Assembly: GCF_030505195.1 (NCBI RefSeq)
Contig: NZ_CP129672.1
Coordinates: 4,312,501 to 4,376,500, forward strand
Source: Comamonas testosteroni
GTDB taxonomy: Bacteria > Pseudomonadota > Gammaproteobacteria > Burkholderiales > Burkholderiaceae_C
Direction: 5' to 3'
DNA length: 64,000 bases
Part shown: in pieces, positions 19,883 to 28,973 of the stretch
Numbering within the stretch: the first letter of the stretch is position 1
Layout: every line of letters begins with the position of its first letter
Translations under genes and position numbers: made by a program
The notes under the pieces: generated by a model
The model's input: only the letters and a program-made list of their open reading frames with translations
The model's database searches: none
Told to the model about the DNA's origin: nothing

Positions 19883-21304
19883 ATGAAAAAACCTCGCTCC
19901 AGCAATACAAGCACTTCCAGTGCACAGGCCCAATCCGCACCGCAAGCCGGTTTCAGCTTCAGCCAAGCCTTTTTCGAGGGGCTGGTGGACCAGGCTCTGC
20001 AGCATGCCAAGAAGCTGGGTGCGACGGATGCCGGCGCCGAGGCTTCCGAAGGCTGCGGCCTGTCGGTCAGCGTGCGCAAGGGCCAGCTGGAGACCGTGGA
20101 GCGCAACCGCGACAAGTCGCTGGGCGTGACCGTCTATCTGGGCCAGCGTCGGGGCAATGCCAGCACCTCGGACTTCTCCGAAGCCGCCATCAAGCAGACC
20201 GTGCAGGCCGCCTATGACATCGCGCGCTTCACGGCAGAAGACCCGTTTGCCCGCCTGCCCGACAGCGCAGATATCGCGCTGCCTGGAACGCACCGCGATC
20301 TGGATCTGTTCCATCCCTGGGATATCACCAGCGAAGCCGCTGCAGAGATGGCGCTGCGCTGCGAGGAGGCCGCCTTCAAGACTCACCGCCGCGTGAGCAA
20401 CAGCGAAGGCGCGGGCGTGTCGGCCCAGCAAAGCCATTTCTTCACGGCCCATACCAATGGTTTTCGTGGCGGCTACGCCAGCTCGCGCCACAGCATGTCG
20501 GTGGCGCCCATCGCCAAGCTGCCCGGCAAGAATGGCGAGATGCAGCGCGATTACTGGTACAGCTCCATGCGCAATGCGGCCGATCTGGCCTCGCCAGAGG
20601 CCGTGGGTCGCTACGCGGCAGAGCGAACGCTGAGCCGTCTGGGCAGCCGCAAGATTCCGACCACCGAGTGCCCGGTGCTGTTCGAGTCGCCCCTGGCCGC
20701 AGGCTTGCTGGGCAGCTTTGTGCAGGCCGTCAGCGGCAGCGCGCTGTACCGCAAAAGCACCTTTTTGCTGGACTCCTTGGGCAAGCCCATCTTCCCCAAG
20801 CACATCGATATCGAGGAAGACCCCTTCGTCCTGGGCGGCAAGGGCAGCTCGCCCTTTGACGAAGAGGGCGTGCGCGTGCAGGCGCGCAAGGTGGTCGATG
20901 CCGGCCGCGTGGGAGGCTATTTCCTGTCCAGCTACTCGGCGCGCAAGCTGGGCATGAAGACCACGGGCAATGCCGGCGGCTCGCACAATCTGGTCATGAC
21001 TTCGCGACGCACCAAGGCGGGCGACGATCTGGATGCCATGCTCAAGAAGCTGGGCACGGGGCTGTTCGTGGTCGAGCTGATGGGCCAGGGCGTGAACTAT
21101 GTGACCGGCGACTATTCGCGCGGCGCCAGCGGCTTCTGGGTGGAGAACGGCGAGATCGCCTTCCCCGTGGACGAAATCACGATTGCCGGCAATATGAAGG
21201 ACATGTTCAAGGGCATCGAGGCCATCGGAGCCGATGCCTATAACTACGGTGCCAAGACCGTGGGCTCCATTCTTGTCAATCGCATGAAGGTGGCGGGCAG
21301 CTGA
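19883..21304 (+). CDS. pmbA: Metalloprotease subunit PmbA (TldE)
   Basis: The 473-residue protein is the PmbA/TldE partner of the TldD/TldE heterodimer, which trims peptides and unfolded proteins. It contains the family stretches KGQLETVERNRDKSLGV, GKGSSPFDEEGV, GNAGGSHNLV and DYSRGASGFWVENGE. In known complexes the metal site is in TldD; PmbA supplies structure. The frame opens at 19859, but the ATG at 19883 (MKKPRSSN) is the likely start. The first 30 residues are Ser/Ala-rich and poorly conserved. It is divergent from darP. Confidence 0.92.
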   Translation: MKKPRSSNTSTSSAQAQSAPQAGFSFSQAFFEGLVDQALQHAKKLGATDAGAEASEGCGLSVSVRKGQLETVERNRDKSLGVTVYLGQRRGNASTSDFSEAAIKQTVQAAYDIARFTAEDPFARLPDSADIALPGTHRDLDLFHPWDITSEAAAEMALRCEEAAFKTHRRVSNSEGAGVSAQQSHFFTAHTNGFRGGYASSRHSMSVAPIAKLPGKNGEMQRDYWYSSMRNAADLASPEAVGRYAAERTLSRLGSRKIPTTECPVLFESPLAAGLLGSFVQAVSGSALYRKSTFLLDSLGKPIFPKHIDIEEDPFVLGGKGSSPFDEEGVRVQARKVVDAGRVGGYFLSSYSARKLGMKTTGNAGGSHNLVMTSRRTKAGDDLDAMLKKLGTGLFVVELMGQGVNYVTGDYSRGASGFWVENGEIAFPVDEITIAGNMKDMFKGIEAIGADAYNYGAKTVGSILVNRMKVAGS

Positions 21305-21330
21305 TCGCCGTAGAGCGCCGACGCTCCATG

Positions 21331-21357
21331 AAAAAAGCAGCCGATGGCTGCTTTTTT
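21331..21357. terminator. Bidirectional terminator between pmbA and the winged-helix regulator
   Basis: AAAAAAGCAGCC and GGCTGCTTTTTTT form a stem around GAT. The A and T runs on both sides let it act on either strand. It lies between convergent genes. Confidence 0.88.
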
Positions 21358-21367
21358 TGTGTCTGCA

Positions 21368-21721
21368 TCAGCTCTCGGCGGCGGCCTGAACAATGCAGTG
21401 CGAGAGTTTCTCGAAATGCTTGTGGGCATCGGCACTGAGCTCGATTTGCTTGCGTCTGGCATCCTCGGTATCGGCCAGCAGGATCCAGCCTTTTTGGCGC
21501 ATGGACTTCAGACGGGTGTGAATCGTGGCCGGAGACCCCAGCTCACGTTGGGCCATCAGGTCTCTGACGCAAAGACGCTCCTGACGCGTGCCGGCATTGG
21601 CAATTTGCTCCAGCAGGCGCTCCTCCAGGGGATCCAGTGCCGGCAGCATGGGCAGGTTGCGAATGGTCGCTGCCAGGTGCAGAAAGCGTAAATAGATATC
21701 GGCAGACAGGGACTTTGGCAT
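21368..21721 (-). CDS. Small winged-helix transcriptional regulator, MarR-like
   Basis: The 117-residue protein looks like a compact winged-helix regulator. CVRDLMAQRELGSPATIHTRLKSMRQKGW is a recognition-helix-like stretch, and LLADTEDARRKQIELS resembles the beta-wing of MarR proteins (the D-x-R-x-K/R motif). The N-terminus is a helical segment of about 30 residues. No ligand domain is visible. It is transcribed towards pmbA and lies about 95 bp from the divergent membrane protein at 21816, which it might control; that is inference. Confidence 0.6.
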   Translation of the reverse strand: MPKSLSADIYLRFLHLAATIRNLPMLPALDPLEERLLEQIANAGTRQERLCVRDLMAQRELGSPATIHTRLKSMRQKGWILLADTEDARRKQIELSADAHKHFEKLSHCIVQAAAES

Positions 21722-21815
21722 GGGAAGGCAAAAACAGACGACGCGCCGCTAACGAGGATTGAATAAACGGCGCTCATAATACTGCGCAGACAGTGAACAA
21801 GCTCGGCGGTAGCGC

Positions 21816-22370
21816 ATGAAGAACATTTGGACGCAATTTTCGGTGGCGGTTATCACGGCTTTGCTGTTCCTGGCGACGCTGGCTCTGAATCAGTGGATTT
21901 TCTCCGAACTGGAATTTGTCAGAGGCGTCAACTGGATTTACCTGCCTGCAGGTGTGCGTTTGCTTTGTACGCTGCTTTTTGCGGAGGCGGGCGTGGTGGG
22001 GCTTTTTGTCGTGTCATGGCTGGTCTGCAACTTTTACTTCTTCCCGGATGACGGCTTGCGTGCGTTTGCGGGCGGCATCATGGCCACGCTGGCCCCCTAT
22101 GTCACCTATTGCGCAGCCCGCAAATGGATGGGGCTCGGGCGATCACTCAGTGATCTCACCCCGCGTCGCCTGCTGTGGCTCAGTGTCATTTACGGACTGA
22201 GCAATGCCTTGCTGCACCAGGCCTGGTCCGTCGTCATAGGGGATGGTTTTCAGCTGGACCAGCTTCTGGTGATGATTCTGGGCGACTTCAGCGGCACTTT
22301 GATCGTCCTGTATGTATTCAAGGCCTTGCTGATGCTGCCGATCAAAACGGACCGGTATCAGCTCAAGTAA
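21816..22370 (+). CDS. Integral membrane protein of unknown function, MASE1-like
   Basis: The 184-residue product has about five hydrophobic segments (near residues 9-30, 42-70, 78-98, 120-142 and 150-172). The order FVRGVNWIYLPAGVRLL followed by AGVVGLFVVSW resembles the start of MASE1-type membrane sensory domains, but no signalling output domain follows. I do not recognise a specific family. A divergent small regulator lies upstream, and an EamA-type exporter follows 100 bp downstream. Confidence 0.5.
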   Translation: MKNIWTQFSVAVITALLFLATLALNQWIFSELEFVRGVNWIYLPAGVRLLCTLLFAEAGVVGLFVVSWLVCNFYFFPDDGLRAFAGGIMATLAPYVTYCAARKWMGLGRSLSDLTPRRLLWLSVIYGLSNALLHQAWSVVIGDGFQLDQLLVMILGDFSGTLIVLYVFKALLMLPIKTDRYQLK

Positions 22371-22472
22371 TACCGTTTGCCGTCCCGGCGCTCGATTTGA
22401 CCGCTTTCGCCGCCAGCCATGACGGATGGCAAGTCATACTAGGGCTTGCTCTAGAAAATCCAATATCAGTTC

Positions 22473-23387
22473 ATGAGTTCTGCATCCTCGCCCGCCTCCG
22501 GCATGAGTCGTCCGGACTGGCTCAGCGCCATCATCGTCATCGTGGTCTGGGGTCTCAATTTCGTGGTCATGAAGTGGGGGCTGGCCAAGATCTCGCCCCT
22601 GCTGCTGTGCGCGCTGCGCTTTGCCGCGGCATCGCTGCCATTTCTGCTGTTTGTGCGTGCGCCCAAAAATCTTTCCTGGGGGCTGCTGGCCGCCTATGGT
22701 CTGGTGCAGGGGGTTGGGCAATTCGGCCTGCTGTTCACCGGCATGAAGCTGGGCATGCCTGCCGGTATGGCATCCGTGGTGCTTCAGACCCAGGCCTTCA
22801 TCACCATGCTGCTGGCGGCGGCGTTCTTGCACGAGAAGCCGCAGCGCTGGCAATGGATGGGCTTGCTTATTGCTCTTGCCGGGCTGCTGCTGATCGGTGC
22901 CGCCCATGGTGAGGGGACATCGGATATGACGCTGATCGGTTTTGTGCTGACCGTGGGTGCCGCAGCCATGTGGGCCGGCTCGAACCTGCTGACGCGGATG
23001 GCGGCCAAGCAAGGCTCGTATGAACCGGTGTCCTTCATCGTCTGGACCAGCGTCTTTCCCATGCTGCCGCTGCTGTTGCTGTCCCTGTGGGTGGATGGCG
23101 TGGACTCGGTGACTTCGCAGTTGCAGTCCATAGGCTGGAGCGAGCTTGGAGTGATCGCCTATCTGGCCTTTTTGTCCACCTTGCTGGGCTATGGTCTGTG
23201 GACGCGGTTGCTGCAGCGCTATGCGGCCAGCACCGTGGCCCCTTTGTCGCTGCTGGTGCCGGTGATCGGCCTGCTGTCGGCCATGCTGCTGCTGGGAGAG
23301 GCCCCCAATGGCCTGCAGTGGCTGGGGACGCTGGGCGTTTTGCTGGGAATGGTGGTCAACCAGTTTGGCGGCAAATGGCGGCGCTGA
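22473..23387 (+). CDS. EamA/DMT-superfamily exporter, similar to the O-acetylserine/cysteine exporter EamA
   Basis: The 304-residue inner-membrane protein has ten predicted segments in two EamA repeats. The motif VVWGLNFVVMKWGL starts the first repeat, GMPAGMASVVLQTQAF follows, and the end has VAPLSLLVPVIGLLSAML. These resemble E. coli EamA, which exports cysteine pathway metabolites, more than most DMT proteins. The substrate here is still an inference. The start at 22473 lacks a strong Shine-Dalgarno. Confidence 0.75.
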   Translation: MSSASSPASGMSRPDWLSAIIVIVVWGLNFVVMKWGLAKISPLLLCALRFAAASLPFLLFVRAPKNLSWGLLAAYGLVQGVGQFGLLFTGMKLGMPAGMASVVLQTQAFITMLLAAAFLHEKPQRWQWMGLLIALAGLLLIGAAHGEGTSDMTLIGFVLTVGAAAMWAGSNLLTRMAAKQGSYEPVSFIVWTSVFPMLPLLLLSLWVDGVDSVTSQLQSIGWSELGVIAYLAFLSTLLGYGLWTRLLQRYAASTVAPLSLLVPVIGLLSAMLLLGEAPNGLQWLGTLGVLLGMVVNQFGGKWRR

Positions 23388-23644
23388 GATACCGGCTGGC
23401 TGATAGCAGGGCACATCCGCTGCTCTGCCGGGGCGGCCTGTGACGGCCTGGCAGAGCACTTTGCCAGCGCAGCACAGGCTCGCAAGTCAATAGCTGTTGC
23501 CAATTGAAGTTTTTTTGAGCACTCGGCCTGAATCACGAATATTGAAGCTCGTTTTCGTCATTATTATTACCGGCATCCATATAAAAGCATGACTTTCCCA
23601 TTCCGGATTCGATCCGACCCGGGATGCGAATATGCAAAGGAATA

Positions 23645-25021
23645 ATGATGTGTGAGGGAGATATTGGCGCGATGCCTCCTGAGCTGCAGCTGGCCCAGCT
23701 GCAGGCCTTGGACAGGGTCATGGCCATGGCTGAATTTGGCCTGGACGGGACGTTGCACCGTGCCAATGACAACTATCTGCAGCTCATGGGGTTTACGCGT
23801 GAGCAGTCTCTGGGTCGCCCACATCGCAGCTTTTGCTCTGCGCGTCTGGCCGAAAGTGCCAGGTACCGGGAAATCTGGACGCATCTGTGCGCAGGCAATG
23901 CCTACTCCGGAGTGGTGGAGCGACTACGCAGCGATGGCAGCAGTTGCTGGCTGGAAGCTACCTATTCACCGGTGATGGATGCCCAGGGCAGGGTGGTGCA
24001 TATCCTGAAGATCGCTACCGACGTCACACAGCGGCGAGCCCGGGAGCAGGTGCAGCAGGAGCATCTGCGTCGCCTGTCCCTGGTGGCCGATGCCTCCGAC
24101 ACGGCAGTCGTCATCAGTGATGGAAGCTCACGCATCGTGCATGTCAACGGTGGCTTTACGCGCATGTTCGGCTGGCGCACCGAGGAGGTCGCGGGGCACA
24201 CGCCGATTACCTTGCTGGCTCCTCAATTGTCCGAGACCTTTGTGGACCGCTATCGCTCGGAATTGCGCGCTGGCCAGCCTGTGGGGCGTGAGGAAATCGT
24301 GGTCGGCAAGCATGGGCAGCGCTACTGGGCCAAGGTTATCAGCAACCCCATCCTCGACGCGGACGGGCGCTGGCAATACACGGTTTCGATGCTGACCGAT
24401 ATCACGCGTTCCAAGATGCATGAGGCCTTGCAGCACCGCGTGCTGGAGGCCATGGCGCGCGAGCGGCCGCTGGTGGAGGTGCTGGAGATGGTGTGCCTGG
24501 AGGTCGAGAGGATTGCTCCTGAGGTGACGGCATCGATTCTCGAGGTGGATGCCCAGGGGCTGCTCCATCCGCTGGCCGGACCAAGCCTGCCGCAATCTTA
24601 TTCAGCACAGCTAGACGGGGTGGCCATAGGGCCGAATGTGGGCTCCTGCGGAACGGCGGCCTGGCGCAACGCGCCGGTGCTGGTGGACGATATTGCACAT
24701 GATCCGTTGTGGACGGATTTCAAGCACCTGATCCTGCCGCTGGGGTTCAGAGCCTGCTGGTCCACTCCCATCTGCAACAGCGGCGGCAAGCCGATCGGCA
24801 CTTTCGCGTTCTATTACCGGGAGCAGCTGAGCGGGGAGGGCTCGACTTTTCACCAGCAACTGGTGGATGCCTGCATCCATCTGTGCGCCCTGGCGCTGGA
24901 GCGCGAGCTGTCGCGCGCGCATTCGCCAGCTGGCCTTCTACGACGGCCTGACCGGATTGCCCAACCGAAGTCTGCTGCAGGCCAAGGCCGATCAGGCGAT
25001 TGCGTCAGCTGCCGGCAATGA
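23645..25021 (+). CDS. PAS-PAS-GAF sensor half of a frameshifted c-di-GMP signalling protein
   Basis: This frame encodes about 458 residues. A first PAS domain (about 20-135) contains FGLDGTLHRANDNYLQLMGF and KIATDVTQRR. A second PAS domain (about 140-265) contains SSRIVHVNGGFTRMFGW and SMLTDITRSK. A GAF domain (about 275-425) contains VGSCGTAAWRN and ACWSTPICNSGGKPIGTFAFYY. The real protein should continue into GGDEF-EAL, but in the tract at 24911-24921 the frame is lost and about 34 unrelated residues follow before a stop. GAF-LIKE endings such as ERELSRA normally run on to RIRQLAFYDGLTG, which here lies in another frame. Tandem ATG codons at 23645 and 23648 follow AAAGG. Confidence 0.8.
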   Translation: MMCEGDIGAMPPELQLAQLQALDRVMAMAEFGLDGTLHRANDNYLQLMGFTREQSLGRPHRSFCSARLAESARYREIWTHLCAGNAYSGVVERLRSDGSSCWLEATYSPVMDAQGRVVHILKIATDVTQRRAREQVQQEHLRRLSLVADASDTAVVISDGSSRIVHVNGGFTRMFGWRTEEVAGHTPITLLAPQLSETFVDRYRSELRAGQPVGREEIVVGKHGQRYWAKVISNPILDADGRWQYTVSMLTDITRSKMHEALQHRVLEAMARERPLVEVLEMVCLEVERIAPEVTASILEVDAQGLLHPLAGPSLPQSYSAQLDGVAIGPNVGSCGTAAWRNAPVLVDDIAHDPLWTDFKHLILPLGFRACWSTPICNSGGKPIGTFAFYYREQLSGEGSTFHQQLVDACIHLCALALERELSRAHSPAGLLRRPDRIAQPKSAAGQGRSGDCVSCRQ

Positions 25022-26252
25022 CGAACAGCTGGCGGTGCTGTTCATCGACCTGGACCGGTTCAAGCAGGTCAATGACTCTCTGGGCCATCCTGTGGGGGAT
25101 GAGTTGCTGCGCAATGTCGCGACGCGATTGCAGCGCGTGCTGCGCAGCTGTGATATTGCCGGGCGTTTGTCGGGTGACGAGTTTGTTGCCGTGCTGCCGC
25201 AATGCGATGCGGAGCATGTGGCCAATACCATCGAGCGCCTGCAGGAGCTGCTGGCGGAGCCCCTGATTATTGCGGACACCTCGCTGGCCATATCCGCCAG
25301 CGTGGGCATTGCAATGTTTCCCATGGACGGCAGGGATATGGAGACCCTGGTGCACCGCGCCGACATGGCCATGTACCAGGCCAAGAGCAAGGGGCGCGGC
25401 CGTTTCTGCTTCTTCAGCAGCGAAATGAACCGCTTGGCCCAGGAGCGTCTGGCACTGGAGACGGCACTGCGCAAGGCGCTCAAAAGCGGCGGCCTGCGCC
25501 TGCACTATCAGCCTCAGATCGAAATGGCCACCGGCCGCCTGTATGGCGTGGAGGCCCTGGCGCGCTGGACCCATGCAGAGCTTGGCGAGATTTCGCCTGC
25601 CCGCTTTATCCCGCTGGCCGAAGAGTGCGGGCTGATCGCCGATCTTGGAAGCTGGGCATTGGAGGAGGCCTGTCGCCAGCTGTCGCAGTGGCGAGCCAAA
25701 GGAATGGAAGTCCCCGCAGTGTCGGTCAATCTGTCGCCATCGAGCTTTCACAACCTGGATCTGCCACGGATGATCGCCGATACGCTGGACCGCAATGACC
25801 TGGCGCCGCAGGACCTGACCCTGGAGCTGACGGAAAGCATTTTGCTGGACACCAATCCCAGCACCATGAAGACCATAGACGAGGTGCATGCGCATGGCGT
25901 GCGCCTGTCGATGGATGATTTCGGCACCGGCTACTCCAGCCTCAGCTATCTGCGCCGCCTGCCGGTCAGCGAGCTCAAGCTGGATCGCAGCTTCGTGGCC
26001 GATCTTGAGCATGACGAGGCGGCTCGGGCGTTGAGCCGTGCTATTTTGGGCATTGGCAAGAGTCTGCACCTGACCGTGGTGGCGGAAGGCGTGGAGACGC
26101 CTACGCAGAGCGTGATGCTGTGCGAGCAGGGCTACCCGGTGGCGCAAGGTTTTCTGTTCGCCCGGCCGCTGGCTCCAAAAGAGTTTGAGCACTGGCTGGC
26201 GGCCAACCCGGCCTCCCCGGTGCCGACCGTGCACGGCGCCGTCGCCGCATGA
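24867..26252 (+). pseudogene. GGDEF-EAL output half of the frameshifted c-di-GMP signalling protein
   Basis: Meaningful sequence starts at about 24921 with IRQLAFYDGLTGLPNRS. The diguanylate cyclase domain has SGDEF in place of GGDEF, a variant found in active enzymes. An RxxD product-inhibition site (RSCD) stands five residues before it. The phosphodiesterase domain has the signature motif in GVEALARW, ELTES, DDFGTGYSSL, KLDRSF and AEGVET, so its metal and catalytic residues look complete. The open frame begins at 24867 only because the alternative frame happens to be open. Joined to the upstream half, the protein would be about 870 residues. A 2-bp loss (or 1-bp gain) in the CG tract explains the split. 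Confidence 0.8.
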
Positions 26253-26424
26253 ACTTGCGGTGCAGAGGTTCTCGGCACAGATCGCTCCGGCAGCGATGAA
26301 GTGATGTGCAGATGCGGCTGAGAGGCCGCGCGTATGGTGACGCGGCCGAGGCTTTGGCGGCGGTGCGGCATTGCCCTCAGGTTATGCGGGCATGGTGGCA
26401 ACTTCGACGTCGTGCCTCAAGGCT

Positions 26425-27228
26425 TCAGTAGGCGGCTGCCGGCAGTGCCGGGGCCGCCACCGTGGAGCCGGCAAACTGGCTGCGCAGCTTGCGCGCTGCA
26501 TTCACGAACATCAACACATCCACGCCCACGGCCACAAAGCTGCAGCCGAGCTGAAGGTAGCGCTGTGCCAGCGCGGGGTCCGAGGTCAGCGTACCTGCCG
26601 CTTTGCCACTGGCAACAATGGTGCGCATCGCTGCTTCGATGGCCGCCTGCACATCGGGGTGGCCGGGGTTGCCGCGATGGCCCATGGAGGCTGCCAGGTC
26701 GGCCGGGCCTATGAAGACGCCGTGCACGCCGTCCACGGCGCAGATGGCTTCGAGATTTTTCAGGGCCGTGGTGGTCTCGGCCTGCACCAGCAGGCAGACC
26801 TCGTCGTCGGCCACATTCAGATAGTCGGCGCGGCTGCTCCATTGAGAGGCGCGTCCCACGGCACTGCCGACGCCGCGCACGCCCAGGGGCGGGTATTGCG
26901 TGGCGGCCACGATGGCCCGGGCCTGCTCTGCCGTGTCCACCATGGGCACGAGCAGTGTCTTGACGCCTATGTCCAGCATCTGCTTGATCAGGGCCGTGCT
27001 GCCTTCCACGACTCGCACCACCGGCTGAGCCGGGTGCGAGGCCACGGCCTGCAGGGCGCCCAGGGTGCTGCGCAGATCGTTGGGCGCATGCTCGCCGTCG
27101 ATCAGCAGCCAGTCATAGCCCGTGGTGGCGGCCGCTTCGGCCAGGTAGGGATCGGCCATGGACAGCCACAGCCCGATCTGGGGCTGGCGTGCGGCGATGG
27201 CGGTCTTGAAGGGATTCAGTGCGGGCAT
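26425..27228 (-). CDS. HpcH/HpaI aldolase family protein (GarL-like)
   Basis: The 267-residue enzyme belongs to the class II pyruvate aldolases of the HpaI/GarL type, which cleave 2-keto-3-deoxy sugar acids or 4-hydroxy-2-oxo diacids. It has GLWLSMADPYLAEA, DWLLIDGEHAPND (catalytic acid region), LLVPMVDTAEQA, GVFIGPADLAASMG with metal-ligand residues, and VGVDVLMF. It is the last gene of a minus-strand cluster with an ALDH, an UxaA/GarD dehydratase and a Bug receptor. GarL activity on 2-keto-3-deoxyglucarate is the simplest guess. A 200-bp gap holding a repeat element separates it from the ALDH gene. Confidence 0.8.
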   Translation of the reverse strand: MPALNPFKTAIAARQPQIGLWLSMADPYLAEAAATTGYDWLLIDGEHAPNDLRSTLGALQAVASHPAQPVVRVVEGSTALIKQMLDIGVKTLLVPMVDTAEQARAIVAATQYPPLGVRGVGSAVGRASQWSSRADYLNVADDEVCLLVQAETTTALKNLEAICAVDGVHGVFIGPADLAASMGHRGNPGHPDVQAAIEAAMRTIVASGKAAGTLTSDPALAQRYLQLGCSFVAVGVDVLMFVNAARKLRSQFAGSTVAAPALPAAAY

Positions 27229-27271
27229 GGGATGTACGCTTTCATAGGGGGGTTGGGGGCGTGGCGCCTAC

Positions 27272-27428
27272 AACTGGCGCGACCCAGGCCAGAGACGCCG
27301 AGCAAGGGCCTGGGCTGGCCGCGCCGCCCCGCAGCGAGGGCGTCGTCCCCCTCCCGCGCAGCGAGAGAGGGCGCCGTGCCACGGGGGAAGCGGCGGGGCC
27401 GCCCCGGCAAAGCCGCTCAGGGGGGCTG
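27272..27428 (-). repeat. GC-rich dispersed intergenic repeat, copy 1
   Basis: Read on the minus strand it runs CCCCCTGAGCGGCTT, then AGGGGGACGACGCC, then TCGCTGCGGGGCGGC. The same landmarks in the same order occur at 60224-60315 (CCCCCTGAGCCGCTT, AGGGGGACAC, TCGGTGCGGGGCGGC). I recall similar sequences from other Comamonadaceae intergenic regions. Confidence 0.65.
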
Positions 27429-28910
27429 TCAGTCCAACCCACCCTGGCAGACGTATTTGATATGCAGGTAATCGTCGAGCCCGTGGGTGGAGCCTTCGCG
27501 GCCGTAGCCCGACTCCTTGACGCCGCCAAAGGGGGCGGCCTCGGCGGCCAGCGCGCCTTCGTTGATGCCCACGATGCCCGACTCCAGCGCATCGGCGACG
27601 CGCCAGATGCGGCGTATGTCCTGGCTGTAGAAATAGGCGGCCAGACCGAACGGCGTGTCGTTGGCGGCGGCGATGACCTCGGCCTCGTCATCGAACATGG
27701 TCAGCGGCGCCACGGGGCCGAAGGTTTCTTCGCAGGCGCAGGCCATGGAGGCAGTGGCGCCCGAGAGCACGGTGGGGGCGTAGTAGGTGGGGCCCAGATC
27801 CGTCAGGCGCCTGCCGCCCGTGAGCACCCTGGCGCCCTTGGCCACGGCGTCCTCCACATGGCGGGCGATCTTCTCGACCGCGCGGTCATTGATCATGGGC
27901 CCGATCTGCGAGGCCGCTTCGCTGGCCGGGCCCACGTGCAGGGCAGCCACACGGGCGCTGAGCTGACTCGCAAAGGCCTCATGCACCGAGCGGTGCACAA
28001 AGACGCGATTGGGGCAGACGCAGGTCTGGCCGCCGTTGCGGAACTTGGCGGCCATGAAGCCGTCCACGGCGGCTGCCACATCGGCATCCTCGAAAACGAT
28101 GAAGGGCGCATTGCCGCCCAGCTCCAGCGAGAGCTTTTTGAGCGTGTCGGCGCTGCGGCGCGCCAGATGCTTGCCCACGGGCGTGGAGCCGGTGAAGGTG
28201 ATCTTGCGCACGCGGCCGTCATCCAGCCATTGATCGACCACTTCGGGCGTGCGCTCGCGCGAGGCCGTGACGATGTTGAGCACGCCGGCCGGCACGCCGG
28301 CTTCATGTGCCAGCAGCACCAGGGCCAGCGAGGTCAGCGGCGTGTCCTCGGCCGGCTTGCAGACCACGGTGCAGCCCGCAGCCAGGGCGGGTGCGATCTT
28401 GCGTGCGATCATGGCGGCCGGGAAGTTCCAGGGCGTGATGGCGGCGACCACGCCCACGGGCTCGCGCAGGGCGAACATGCGCCGGCCCGGCACGGGCGCG
28501 GGGATGACTTCGCCATTCATGCGCGTGGCAGCCTCGCCGAACCATTCGATATAGCTGGCGGCATAGGCGACTTCGCCCTTTCCTTCGGCCAGGGGCTTGC
28601 CCTGCTCCAGCGAGATCAGTGTGCCCAGATCGTCCTGATGGGCCAGCACCAGATCGTTCCAGCGCTTGATGATGGCTGCGCGCTGCTTGGCCGGCAGCTT
28701 GCGCCAGGCCGGCAGGGCCGCCTGGGCGGCGTCCACGGCGGCGCGCGCATCGGCCGCACCTGAATCGGGTACGTCGGTAATGGTGCTGCCCGTGGCCGGA
28801 TCGGTCACGGCAAAGCTGGCGCCGCTGGCAGCGGGCGTCCAGGCGCCGGCGATGAAGTTGGCGCTGCGCTGCAGTTCGGTGCGTTGCAGTCTGAGTGGTG
28901 TGGCGTTCAT
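27429..28910 (-). CDS. NAD(P)-dependent aldehyde dehydrogenase (succinate-semialdehyde dehydrogenase type)
   Basis: The 493-residue enzyme oxidises an aldehyde, probably a semialdehyde acid. The NAD-binding and catalytic signatures are present: TPWNFPAAMIARKIAPAL, KPAEDTPL, FTGSTPVGKHL, the general base in LELGGNAPF, and the nucleophilic Cys in GGQTCVCPNR. ETFGPVAPL and GVKESGYGREG end the fold. Overall it looks most like GabD or ketoglutarate-semialdehyde dehydrogenase. The ATG at 28910 is chosen as it starts the conserved length; the frame extends to 28955. It follows the dehydratase gene by 63 bp in a likely operon, and probably handles a semialdehyde made from the sugar diacid. Confidence 0.85.
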   Translation of the reverse strand: MNATPLRLQRTELQRSANFIAGAWTPAASGASFAVTDPATGSTITDVPDSGAADARAAVDAAQAALPAWRKLPAKQRAAIIKRWNDLVLAHQDDLGTLISLEQGKPLAEGKGEVAYAASYIEWFGEAATRMNGEVIPAPVPGRRMFALREPVGVVAAITPWNFPAAMIARKIAPALAAGCTVVCKPAEDTPLTSLALVLLAHEAGVPAGVLNIVTASRERTPEVVDQWLDDGRVRKITFTGSTPVGKHLARRSADTLKKLSLELGGNAPFIVFEDADVAAAVDGFMAAKFRNGGQTCVCPNRVFVHRSVHEAFASQLSARVAALHVGPASEAASQIGPMINDRAVEKIARHVEDAVAKGARVLTGGRRLTDLGPTYYAPTVLSGATASMACACEETFGPVAPLTMFDDEAEVIAAANDTPFGLAAYFYSQDIRRIWRVADALESGIVGINEGALAAEAAPFGGVKESGYGREGSTHGLDDYLHIKYVCQGGLD

Positions 28911-28973
28911 GGTGAAAATTGCAGAAAGTGAAGGTCGGATAAGGGCGCAAAGCATCTGGAAGATGCGCTTTCT

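Noticed and set aside
22175..22912. 245-codon frame overlapping the MASE1-like gene and the exporter
   Set aside because: It is out of frame with two recognisable membrane proteins and resembles no family.
27219..28763. 514-codon plus-strand frame antisense to the aldehyde dehydrogenase
   Set aside because: The ALDH has all family motifs. The antisense frame runs through the GC-rich repeat and has no start signals.
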